A stretch of DNA of 48,393 nt, taken from contig BFEA01000430.1 of the NCBI GenBank assembly GCA_003427395.1, positions 414,255-462,647 on the forward strand, written 5' to 3'. A model generated the notes under the pieces. That model did not search any database. It was not told where the DNA came from and worked only from the letters and a program-made list of their open reading frames with translations. This document shows positions 19,594-28,938 of this stretch, in pieces; the stretch's first letter is position 1, and the number at the start of each line of letters is the position of its first letter. Position numbers and translations under genes: made by a program. Origin of the DNA: Chara braunii (lineage: Eukaryota; Streptophyta; Charophyceae; Charales; Characeae).

Positions 19594-19649
<56 letters not shown>
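19594..19649. repeat. (CT)n microsatellite
   Basis: An uninterrupted CT tract within the leader of relic element E. A shorter imperfect one precedes it at about 19520-19555. Confidence 0.95.
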
Positions 19650-19654
<5 letters not shown>

Positions 19655-19801
19655 ATGGTCTTCTTTGCAGGTGTGCGTGGCGGCTTCTTCAACCTCCGGG
19701 TCCGCTATGGCGGACTTCTCCTCCGTTGGCAACTTCGACTATGGCACGTTACTCACCCTGCGACACACAACGGCACGGCGCGCGTGGAATAGCGGGTACC
19801 A

Positions 19802-19813
19802 GCTTTGATACCA
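19802..19813 (-). other. Primer-binding site (initiator tRNA-Met type)
   Basis: On the minus strand this reads TGGTATCAAAGC, one base from the standard plant TGGTATCAGAGC that pairs with the 3' end of initiator tRNA-Met. One base separates it from the LTR start at 19815, the same spacing as in element A. Confidence 0.8.
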
Positions 19814-19814
19814 A

Positions 19815-20750
19815 TGCAATCAGACTCGCTTTCATTCACTCTCCTCATGCATGCAAACAGGTGTGCAGCAAACTGGAGACAAGCGCCCACTCAGAACTCA
19901 GAGATATGGTAACCGAGAACACAACTCAGATACAAGTTCACTTCGATGGCTATGGCGACTCAACGCCCACACGACTCTCTGTTCGCATACACAGGATCAC
20001 CCTTGATATCCCACACGCGATACTCTGAACACATACACACGTACACTGAACCTACAGTTATGGCGGCTATGGCCGCTACTACCCTATCGCTATGGCTACG
20101 CTCCTTCTCTCTCGCCCACTTCGTCCTCGGGCTCACTGCAGACCACCTCGCTCGAGTCGCTTGTGGCTGCGCTTACCCATGGCTCACGCAGGAATGAATG
20201 AATGGTTGCGCGCTGCCTCTTGATTTATACTTCTGCAGCTTGTTGGTCCTGCCCCTTTTCCATGCCCGTAGTGCACACAGTCCCATGCGGTACTTGCTTG
20301 ACTGGACCAGGATTGACACGGACTGGGACTGTTGACTCAGCACGGGTAGACCCCACCACTTGCCTCACCACTTGCCCACTTGCCTTAGCCTAAACCTAGG
20401 CAACTTCGAAAGGCCACTACTCGGACCTTCCGGAAGGCCGTAGACTTGGCCTTTCGATATTGTAGCAGCTACGACCTTGACCTTTCTGGACAGTAGCAGC
20501 TACGACCTTGACCCTTCGAGAAAGCTACAGCTACAACTTCTAGACCTGGTTGAGACTCCTTCTCAACAGGTCTACAGGTCGAACCCCTGCTACCTATGGA
20601 CCCTACGACAACCTACTAACTGTTACAAATACACATGTCACTGGTTCAACACTAGGGTTCGGCACAGATATTGTATACAGGTAAGGTGGGGACTAGGGAT
20701 CGAGCCCTGGGATCTGCATCAACTACTGCGAACTGGTGAGAACCCTTTCA
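19815..20750 (-). repeat. 5' LTR of relic element E
   Basis: It starts 'tgcaatcagactcgc' directly next to a primer-binding site and probably ends 'ccctttca' near 20750, where dispersed repeat R begins. The TG...CA termini fit an LTR. The outer edge is inferred because no second LTR of this family is in the window. Copies of the heptamer CTATGGC cluster in it and in the adjoining leader. Confidence 0.55.
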
Positions 20751-20751
20751 T

Positions 20752-20855
20752 ATTTCAACACCTAACGTTCAGAGAAACACCCAAAAAGAAAGATAAAAAA
20801 ATATAGGACTCTTCACTTCATATCACTCATGAGAAAAAAAAAAAAAAAAAAAAAG

Positions 20856-20889
<34 letters not shown>

Positions 20890-20920
20890 CGGTTTGTGTT
20901 TTTTTAATTTTTAACTCGTA
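20752..20920. repeat. Dispersed repeat R, copy 2
   Basis: Closely similar to 3604-3804, including 'aacacctaacgttcagagaa', 'cttcacttcatatcactc', an A run, (TTA)n and 'aaccggtttgtgttttt'. It ends exactly at a family-A LTR start, as copy 1 does. Confidence 0.8.
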
Positions 20921-22204
20921 TGTTATGACCCTGACCAATTTCGAGGTACACATTCATCAGAAAGTACAATGTCGTCCAATTGCAGAAAGAAATGAATGAA
21001 CTTGAGATGACAGAGGATTAGAAAAAGAAAAAGAAGTAAGAAAAAAGAACAAGATGATGTACACCATCATAGACAAATGACAAGGCTCTTCTTCTTCACC
21101 CAACAATCTCCTCCTCCTTGTCTCCCCCTTCTCTTATTCATACAAGAAATAATAATACAATGTTGAATGGTTGGTCCAGAATCAATGTCCGAGTTCCTCT
21201 TCTACTGCCTGCATCACTTGAGGTCCACCATAACCATGGGCGCCTCTTCCTTCCTTCATCATCATAGGCCGAGGCTATGGTGGACTACTAGGCCTTGCCC
21301 TGATGCCCAAAGGACAACCCAAAGTCGCTATGACTGCTCTTGCTCAGGCCGTCATGCCTGACCCTGCCTCTAAGCTTCTTGGTGTAGCTCTCCCCAGTTG
21401 GGGACTCCCTGCTGCAGTACCCACCAAGGTGACGAAGATGGCTGTCACCATAGCCATGTAAGTAGCCCTGGCACTCCCCCCCCTTCATGTCGTTCTTCCT
21501 TCTCCGTGTCCTTCTCCTTGCCCCAGCAGCGCTTCTCTGGATAGCATTGCTCCACCCGGCGCTCCAACCAGTGTGTTGCCGAACTTCCAACCGATAATGA
21601 GGCCGGGGTCTTCGCCCGACCAAGAGATGTAGTGGCCTGCTTGCCTCTTCGGGCGGTGACTTCTAGACCGCTCGGCCTCCCAAGCAACCGGTACCTCCTC
21701 CCTTTCAGAGGGAAACATCATTGCAGACTCTGATATTGCCCGTACAGGCTCTCGACTCAGACCGGTTGGACTGGTATCCGCCTAGACCTAGCCTGCAACT
21801 ACTGGGCCTAAAAAAATGCCAGTTTTGTCTTCTTTTGTTTGGCCTCCAGTACCCGCATATCTACCCCTTCAAGGTGCAGTACCGGCCTACCCGCTGCTTG
21901 AGTGTTTTTCCCGCTGCAATCCCTCAATGTCACGGCCACAGGTAAGTATCGGCCCTAAGGGCCCAACGAACGAGCAAGCGCCCTTACCGTCCTTACGGGC
22001 CGCACACACTCATGCCAACCAATATTTAGACAGGCACGGTCACACACACACTTAAGCCAACCAGCACTCAGACAAACATGCAGTCCAGCAAGCGTGCGCA
22101 TACAGACTTAGTAGCAAGCAGGAAACTCAGTAGGGCATTCAGTCTATGGGCAAAACTTAAAAATCAGCAGTGTGTTTCAGTCCATGTTTGGACGGGTCAT
22201 GACA
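20921..22204 (-). repeat. 3' LTR of element A
   Basis: 1284 bp, from 'tgttatgaccctg' to 'cgggtcatgaca'. The two ends form a ~12-bp near-inverted repeat with TG...CA termini. It matches the 5' LTR at 30251-31569 through most of its length, with visible point differences and indels. Confidence 0.9.
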
Positions 22205-22217
22205 CTACTCCCCCCTC
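22205..22217 (-). other. Polypurine tract of element A
   Basis: Minus strand GAGGGGGGAGTAG directly abuts the LTR start TGTCATGACCC. This is the second-strand primer site expected upstream of a 3' LTR, and it fixes the element's orientation. Confidence 0.9.
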
Positions 22218-22426
22218 AAGAGCGAGGTCCCTTCGAGCGAGTAACTCATTATGAGTCCTCGACAAATGCATCGCAAGCAAGCAAGGCAAAGAGGTTCCTA
22301 GAGTACTTTGTTGTGGTGAGCCTTGCAGAGATCTCGGGTACAGCGTTAGTGGCGATTTGTCGCTCGTAGGCTTTAACAACTAGCGGTGCACTGTGTAGCA
22401 GTTCCTGTTTGGAAATCCAGTACAGA

Positions 22427-23572
22427 TTATGGGTGATACATGAAGTGAACCTGGTACTGTCTGTTGCGTCCCTTCCCTACGTGCTGTTTGATTTTGTCTA
22501 TCTTATGCCCTCCTTTTATCACACGAGGGATCATGTCTTCACGATAGTCAAACGTCTTAGCATCACGATGGAGGTACAGTTTCGATGCATGGAACACGGG
22601 GTATGTCCGCAGATGGGTTGGCACATCAACTACGTACGAAGGGCCTAAGTGATCTTCGCCAATCACATCCAAAACTTCCCACGGTCCATAATAGAGTGGG
22701 ATAAGTTTGCGAGAGACCCCTTCTTTTTCTTAGAATTCAAAAATCTTGACCCAAATATAGCTTCCTACCTGAATGTCCGACGGTCGGCGACTCTTGTTCG
22801 CGTGATGGATCATGGCGTGTTGTCCGTTGGTCATGGCTGCAATGGCAACCTTGAGCAAGCGATCATACTTAGCCTTGAGGCCAGGCCTGCCGGGTGTTAA
22901 GCCAGCTGGCTGCTCAGGGAATAGGTAGGAGAATGAATTGCGGATCTGCCAACCGAGATGCAGCCTGTTAGGTGTCATGCCGGTGGCAGAATGGATGGAG
23001 TTGTTGTACAACCCCCTAACGGAATACAACTCGTCATCCCATGTTTCCTAATCCGGGATAATCAACGCGCGAAGAGGTTGGAACACTATCTGGTTGATTT
23101 CTTCAGCAAAACCGTTGGCTTCGGGGTGTCGGCCAGATGTCATACACAGCCCGATCCCCAGATAAGACGTGAAGTCATTCCATTCAGTACTAATGAAGCA
23201 CGGGTCCCGATCGCTTACGAGAGTCTTCGGGGTCCCGAACTGCAGAATGTACTTCTGCTGGAACTCATGAATCACTAATTTTGTTGGGGAGTGTCGTGGC
23301 AAAAGGATCAGATTGAGAAACTTAGAGTATCGGTCCACAATCACCATGACTTATGAGTAGTTAGAGTATCGGTCCACAATCACCATGACTTATGAGTAGT
23401 CGTTCTTACTTACCTTTCCCATGTCAGTGAAGTCGATAAAGACAGACTTCCCAGGACCATCGAGAATGGGAAGGGGTGTGAGTAACCCCATGGACTTTTG
23501 TCTGTATGGTTTGATTCGTTGACAGACTTGACACTCAGCCACAAACTTCTCAGCAGTCTCTTTCATACCACG
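22427..23572 (-). pseudogene. Integrase and chromodomain-like tail of element A
   Basis: The core at 23347-23048 shows VDRYSKF (first Asp), VSDRDPCF (second Asp) and HPEANGFAEEINQ, which keeps a glutamate where GQTER is usual. The C-terminal part at 23029-22730 has 'GMTPNRLHLGW' and 'VGSYIWVKIFEF'. It is followed by 'HPVFHASKL'-type sequence and a chromodomain-like tail at 22672-22427. The HHCC zinc region and the join to the core lie at 23572-23348 with stops. A 41-bp tandem repeat at about 23318-23400 ('ttagagtatcggtccacaat' twice) lies within the region encoding the integrase start. Integrase would insert the cDNA; this copy is interrupted at least three times. Confidence 0.85.
23318..23400. 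repeat. 41-bp tandem duplication in integrase
   Basis: The stretch 'ttagagtatcggtccacaat' followed by 'caccatgacttatgagtag' occurs twice back to back. It breaks the integrase reading near its first catalytic Asp. Confidence 0.85.
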
Positions 23573-24505
23573 TCAATCAAACTGTCGCAGCATATTTGCA
23601 TACGTCTTTGTCATGCCGAAGTGTCCGCTTCGGCCAATAGCCAAATCCATAAAGTACGTGCGGAGAGGCTTATGGTTGGGCACACACAAACAGTCGTGGT
23701 TCCCGTAGCGACGGAAAACCAGTTCCCCATACTCGTGAAAATCAGGCTGACTGCTAGGGTCAACCCGCAGCCACTCAAGGATGGGAATATGCTTCAGATC
23801 CTTGGTTGTGTGCTCTACGAGCTCCTCCTTCGGTTTTTTCTGGAGGTCGTAGGATTTCACAAGGCAAGTCATGTACTCAGGGTGGCGAGACAAAGCGTCG
23901 GCTACTCGGTTATAACAACCCTTCTTGTGTCTTAATTCAAAATCATAAATGTCAATCTCATGAAACCAGCGAAGCAAAGTAGGGGACAAGGTAGGTTGTT
24001 GTTTGATCCTCTTCAGGGTCTCATGATCTGATAATACCTTGAAGTGGCATCCCAAAAGGTAGTGTTTCCAATGATCGAACGTCATACGCAGAGCATAGAG
24101 CTCACGCATGTAGATGGAAGTGGCTACCTTTTCGTTGGACATGCGTTTGTTGTAATATTCGAGCGGCCTCAAGCCACCGCCGTCATCTTGCTGCAACACT
24201 GCGCCGATTCCATACTGACTTGCATCCGTAGTAACTACGAATATCAGTTTAGGATCTGCAATGCGGAGTACTGGATAACTTATCAAGGCGTCTTTCAAAG
24301 CTTGAAAGGTTTTCGTACACGCTGTATCCCAAGAATAGGGAACATTCTTACTTGTCAGTCGAGACAATGGACGCGCAACAATGGAGAAGATGGGCACAAA
24401 CTTTCGATAGTATGACGAGAGACCAAGAAAAGAGTGTAGTTCGCGCACATTCACGGGTTGAGTCCAGTTGCGTATGACCTCCACTTTGGTTGCCTCAGGC
24501 TTTAG
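23573..24505 (-). pseudogene. Reverse transcriptase C-terminus and RNase H of element A
   Basis: The frame at 24484-23573 covers the RT connection ('FLGLSSYYRKFVPIFS'), the RNase H start TTDASQYGIGAVL, the ELYAL and SDHETL motifs, 'RVADALSRHPE', and the beginning of the integrase zinc region ('GHFGMTKTYANML'). A stop follows immediately. Upstream, at 24505, it resumes from the reverse transcriptase after the inserted element: the codons for 'LKPEATKVEVIR' lie directly at the insertion edge. The domain order is normal for Ty3/gypsy. Confidence 0.85.
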
Positions 24506-24774
24506 GCTTGCCGCCTACGTGGCTTCGTCGGCCGCGGATCCTGCAGCCTCCGCGGCGAACGAGGCTGTGCGGTCGAGTTCCTGTGCAGCCGTGCCACGGT
24601 CTAGCGGGGACGCGCGCGGAAAATCGACCGTCGCGCGCGGCCTGCGCACGACGTCCTCTAAATGGCTACACAAAAAAAAAAATAAAAAAAATTGGGGGGG
24701 GGGGGGCTATTTTTCTTGAATGCCTTAGATAATTGAAAAAATATAAGGAAAAAAAATCATTGATCGATTGTTTG

Positions 24775-24807
24775 TTTTGATTGATTGATTGATTGGTTGA
24801 TTGATTA

Positions 24808-24854
<47 letters not shown>

Positions 24855-24903
24855 AATTGATTGATTGATTGATGGGGGAGGGAAAATCCCTTCCCTCCCC
24901 GGC

Positions 24904-24952
<49 letters not shown>

Positions 24953-25054
24953 NNNNNNNNNNNNNNNNNNNNNNNNNNNNNNNNNNNNNNNNACACACAC
25001 ACACACGTACACACACACACTCACACTTAATCAATCAATCAATCAATCAATCAA
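24775..25054. repeat. (ATTG)n, (CA)n, gap, (CA)n, (CAAT)n microsatellite complex
   Basis: (TGAT/ATTG)n at 24775-24873 and (AATC)n at 25029-25054 are inverted relative to each other. Between them lie (CA)n tracts at about 24903-24952 and 24993-25022 and a 40-base assembly gap at 24953-24992. Apparent coding frames here are simple-sequence artefacts. Confidence 0.9.
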
Positions 25055-25069
25055 ACTTTTTGTTGTTTA

Positions 25070-25400
25070 TTTGTTTTCAAATTTTGCATCTTCATTTTTT
25101 TTAAACATCTCATTTCCCTGCGAAAATAGAAATTCATTTCTAAAAAAAATACAGGTCAACTCAGGGACCATATATCTCATAATAAAAAATAAAAATAAAA
25201 AAAATTCTGCTCTTTTATATATATATATATATATATATATTTAAATCAAATTTAGTTTTTGATTTTTTAAAAATCTTAAACAAAGTCGGAATCCAAGAAA
25301 AAAGATATAAGAGTGTAGGGTTTTCCAAGCCCTACACCCCCATATCTTTTATTTTGTTTTTAGGTATTTGTAGGGGTAAAAAAAAAAAAAAAAAACAGGC
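25070..25400. repeat. A/T-rich repeat related to R, with (TA)n
   Basis: The start 'ttttcaaattttgcatcttc' and later 'ccatatatctcataataaaa' loosely parallel 3575-3690. (TA)n lies at 25215-25241. The stretch 'gtgtagggttttccaagccctacacccccatatc' at 25313-25347 is a hairpin and resembles 47697-47730. It belongs to the insertion in element A. Confidence 0.5.
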
Positions 25401-25479
25401 CGCGGCCTCGGGTGAGATTCTCGACTGCAACAGCCGAAATGCCCGCGGCCTAGGCCACGGGTGTCACATAGCCTGCAAC

Positions 25480-26160
25480 AGACAACCGGTGCCCAAGATA
25501 GATGACACTATCCTTCCCAAACTCGGATCTCTCTAAGTGAGATGGAGCTGCGTCTTCTTGAGGATGGTCAGTATTTCCTTAAGGTGCTTGAGGTGTTCCT
25601 CCATGGACTTGCTGAAGATTATTATATCATCGTGCAGCCGACCAATCTGTTCGTGGAGGACTTTGTCCATGAGGCTTTGGAAGGTGGCCGGTGCGTTCGT
25701 GAGACCGAAGGGCATTACGGTAAACTCGTAAAGCCCATCGCATATTTTGAACACAGTTTTGTGCTGGTCCGCAGGATTGACTTCAGTCTGGTGGTAGCCA
25801 AAGTTGAAATCGATCTTGGAGAAGACCTTGCAGCCACCAGTGACATCAAGCAAATCAACTATTCGGGGAAATGGATAGACATTTTTTCTTGTGATGAGGT
25901 TTACGCCGCGATAGCCAATATACATGCGGAGCCTGCCACCTTTCTTTGGAACAAACAAGACTGGAGCACCAAATTCGGACTCGCTAGGCTTGATCCACCC
26001 TTTGTCAATAATTTCGCGAATCTGTCGTCGGAGTTCCTCCAACTCGCCGGGTCCCATTCGGTACATGCAGCCCTTTGGAGCAACAGCACCCTCGACCAAC
26101 TCGATGGTGTGTCGGACCGCTCACGTGGGGACTCCATGTGGCTCGGTCAGAACTTAAGAA
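25480..26160 (-). pseudogene. Reverse transcriptase N-terminal part of element A
   Basis: The minus-strand frame 26099-25533 shows '[20 protein letters not shown]', 'RMYIGYRGVN' (CIDYR expected), 'FPRIVDLLD', 'VFSKIDFNFGYHQ' and 'VMPFGLTNAPATFQ'. The active-site box reads L-H-D-D, where YLDD is usual: both aspartates are kept. The frame shifts at about 25533 before 'SEFGKDSVIYLGH', and the domain is then cut by the insertion. It is the catalytic half of the enzyme that copies element RNA into DNA. Confidence 0.9.
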
Positions 26161-27077
26161 AACCGATTGAGTAAGTTTTGGATGTTCGGTGAAACCGGGT
26201 GGGGTGGAGGATCAGCAAAGGGATCACTTAAGTCAGGTCGCAGATCGCGAATAGAGGCAACTAACTCTGAAGTAGGATCATTTGAAGTAGTAGGAGTCTA
26301 GGAGGTAGAGAAGTAGAGGTTCTAGAAGTAGTAGTACTTGAAGTAGTATCACTAGATGAAGTAGTTGTGGTATTAACCTCAAATTTAAAGTAGCTGACAC
26401 ATGAGTAGGAAGAACAAAGGCAACATACAATTGTTCATCCTCCTGTGTTTGCGCCATTTCTTGCAGAACTTCATAGCATTCAGAAAAGGCATTGCAGACT
26501 CGTGTTTCTCATCCAAGAGGACAGCAAACTCATTCCCTCGAGCATCTTTGACCATAAAGAGTGACTCCTTCCACTTGGTCCATTCGCATTGGGACTGCAA
26601 CTAGCCCAAGCCAAGGACAGCGTCGAAGGGGCACTTGTCAAGGATATAGAAGTTCAGTGCGTGGGTGACAGTTTTGTTCTTGTCAAAGGTAGTGCGCACA
26701 CCTTTGACTAAATGCGTAGAAGAGACAACTTCTTGATTGCCAACTTGGGTTCGGAAAGGGTTCTGCAAGGCCACTTGCTTCATTCCCAAGCCCATTTTGC
26801 GTATCCCGTGAGGTGACATAAAGTTGGTCATCGCGCCACAGTCAATCAAGACACGGAGATAACGGTGGTTTATGAGAAGTTTGAAGAAGATCAGCTTCGT
26901 TGTCCCTTGGGCACGCTGCTGTTTAATCTCAGCCAAATGCTCCAAGTGGTAGTGGAAGTGAACCGTCCTAGACTCCTCCCAAGGCTCGACATACAATACA
27001 TCACACAGTCCAGCCTTGGCTTCAACAGATGATTGGGCTTCAAGGGAGGACTGTTGATTTGCATCAGATTCAGTCAC
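26161..27077 (-). pseudogene. Aspartic protease region of element A
   Basis: The frame 27077-26601 contains 'VLIDCGAMTNFMSP', the retropepsin active-site block with Cys in place of Ser/Thr after the catalytic Asp, and 'CPFDAVLGLG' as the second-loop motif. A stop separates it from 26600-26385, which continues in the same frame ('WTKWKESLFMVKDARGNEFAVLL'). The segment 26161-26384 before the reverse transcriptase is low-complexity ('gtagaagta' repeats) and not clearly coding. The protease would release the Gag and Pol products. Confidence 0.8.
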
Positions 27078-28938
27078 CCCTACTGTAGAGTGTGCTGAAG
27101 TCGACTCTACATCTGAGTCTGGTTTCCCTGCAGCCTATAGCAATCATGTACTTTATGGTTCGATTTCTGGCAATGTAAGCATACCCCCTTCTTAAGTATA
27201 CCCCGCCAATCATTTTCAGTGACTCATGGCTTAGTGGTTTCATCCTCCGGTTTTGCTGGGATCTTGACTCCCTTGGGAAGTTGGACATAATTCTTCCCCG
27301 CATTCTGATTCGGTCCCCTTGCATTGGCAGTATTTTTAAAGGCAGTAAATTGTTCTTCTTCTTGATTTACATCAGACTCATGGGCTGACGAACATGTTGT
27401 ATCAGCGTCCTGTTCTTGGTCGTCACGAAGAGTGGGGTCATCTGCTTCGGCCTCCTCTTTAGCGTCCAGCAGGTCATGCACTGCAAAACAACGGTTGTCT
27501 TTGAACCGCCTGTCACTCATGGGTTTTTTGCTGCCTGCTGTGGTGACGAGGTCTACCGCCTCGAGACTGATTATGTCCTTGATTAGAGTGAACCAGTCAG
27601 TATACCCAATGAAGTCCCTGCCTAGGTGATTTGTAAAATTGGTGGGGACTGCGCCGTTGACCACATCCAAGCAAAATTGGTCAGTCGGTTCAAGACCTGC
27701 TGTAGCAAACATCTTGCTGAGATAGGTTTGCAGGCTTTTCATGGAGTCCGTCCACTTGCTGCGTTTGATTTTGTCAAGCTAGCTTCTTGCCCTCGCTGCA
27801 GCGTGTGGATCCTTATACTGGGCAATGAGAATATCCTCGAGGGAGGCAACCGGTGTGGCCTTAAGCCACCTTGTCAATTCGATCTTTAGAACCCCAGCCC
27901 GCGTAGCTTGGACTTCTAGGAAGCCCCGCACAACCAGCTCGACATTCATTCTCATGATCAGTGGCTGGGTCTTCGGCTGAGTCCCCAACACCTCGAAGTA
28001 TGCCCTCATGGAGCTAATCCAGGATTCAATGTCTTCTTTGTCATCATACTTAGGCGGTATTTGCACCTCCTTTCGGTCCACATGGGGACCAGCGTAGCTG
28101 GGATCAGCAACTGCAGATTCCGATCTTAGGGCTGCAGCAGTCGCAGAGTTTCCTGCCTCGTTGTTGATTACAGCATCCGCGGAACCTGCACCTGCCGCAA
28201 GTCTAGAGGGGTTTGCCATCACACTCAAGTTAGCAGCAGAAGTAGATACGGTAAGAGGGGCAAAATTAGTCTCAATCGCAGCTCCAGAACCAGGGGGTAG
28301 AGGAGGAGGATTGGTTGCTTGGGCCTGTCGCAACGCAACAACTTCTACCATCAAGTCGCGGTACTTGCAGGTCATATCAGTCAGATCCTCCTGAAGTGTC
28401 TTCAATTTTGCGAAGACGCCGACGATCTGAGTGGTATGACCTTCAAGCCTCCAGACTTGGATGATAGCGGTGAGTATGGACTGCAGTTGTTCCCCACACT
28501 ACTCTTTGGTCAGCGAGGGAACAGTTTCGATAGCGGTGAGTATGGACCTTCAAGCCTCCAGACTTGGATGATCCTCCTGACTTTTCAGCAGCTGTTCCTT
28601 CCTCTCCTTCTCCGTTTTCTGTTTCCTTTCTATAGCACTATCAGGAGTGCTTGCAGATACGGTTTCTCCGTATTGGTGGCTTCATTTAATAGGGTCCGCC
28701 ATTGTCCTGAGGATAGTTGGGTCATTTTCACACCGTTAGTGTTGGCAGGTGGGTCAGAGAGACGCCAATCAGCAAAAGAATCAATTAATAGACTCTGAAA
28801 AGGTACACTTCCCTTTTCACTTGGACGAACGCTCCTTTTCCCAGTCCTTGTCCACTCCAGATGGTGACTTTCCCTCTCTACCTTTTTTCTCTCTCTCCTC
28901 TCTCTCTCTTCTTTCTGGTTGCGAGTCTCCACGGGCAT
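27078..28938 (-). pseudogene. Gag of element A
   Basis: A probable start at 28938 gives MPVETRNQKEERERRER. The capsid-like body at 28405-27779 contains 'VQIPPKYDDKEDIESWISSM' and 'LTRWLKATPVASLEDILIAQY', and 27742-27224 contains 'QTYLSKMFATAGL' and an acidic stretch. A complete zinc knuckle C-L-H-C-x4-H-x4-C is readable in a third frame at about 27139-27180. At least three frame changes separate these parts. A rearranged duplication at 28440-28572 lies between the first and second parts. Gag would package the element RNA. Confidence 0.85.
28440..28572. repeat. Mirror-ordered direct duplication (X-Y-Z-Y-X)
   Basis: 'ccttcaagcctccagacttg' occurs at 28440 and 28547, and 'gatagcggtgagtatgga' at 28463 and 28529. 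Both pairs are in direct orientation but in reversed order. It lies in the gag of element A. Confidence 0.85.

Larger units (their letters stand above)
18600..19801 (-). other. Leader of a relic LTR retroelement (element E)
   Basis: This non-coding stretch lies just inside the primer-binding site at 19802-19813, where a minus-strand element would have its 5' leader. A motif at 18750-18790 ('aagaatgatttaacgccgcg') resembles the leader of element B near 38880-38910 ('aagaattatttaacgtcgca'). It contains a (GGTCAACACC)-type minisatellite at about 19137-19212, a T run at 19311-19332, and (CT)n tracts at about 19520-19555 and 19594-19649. No gag follows on the left, so the element is truncated. Confidence 0.5.
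24506..25479. mobile_element. Insertion inside the reverse transcriptase of element A
   Basis: Reverse transcriptase similarity breaks after 'YLGHRLSVAG' (right) and resumes at 'LKPEATK' (left), so the segment between is inserted. The flanking 9-mers gcttgccgc (24506-24514) and gcctgcaac (25471-25479) agree at 6 of 9 positions and would be the target-site duplication, a length typical of Mutator-like elements. The ends are GC-rich ('tacgtggcttcgtcggccgcgg' side and 'cctaggccacgggtgtcacata' side) with weak inverted similarity. The interior is non-coding: poly-G, (ATTG)n, (CA)n, an assembly gap, (AATC)n, (TA)n and poly-A. The Mutator assignment is tentative. Confidence 0.6.

Noticed and set aside
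20690-20730. tRNA-like B box suggesting a SINE ('gggctcgatccc' on the minus strand)
   Set aside because: No A box at proper spacing and no defined ends; it lies within the probable LTR of relic E.
19815-22204. Treating the LTR of E and the 3' LTR of A as one long LTR
   Set aside because: Each has its own diagnostic site (PBS beside 19815, PPT beside 22204), and repeat R lies between them.
24690-25034. Minus-strand frames rich in Ile-Asn-Gln-Ser and Cys-Val
   Set aside because: Translations of (ATTG)n and (CA)n that also run across an assembly gap.
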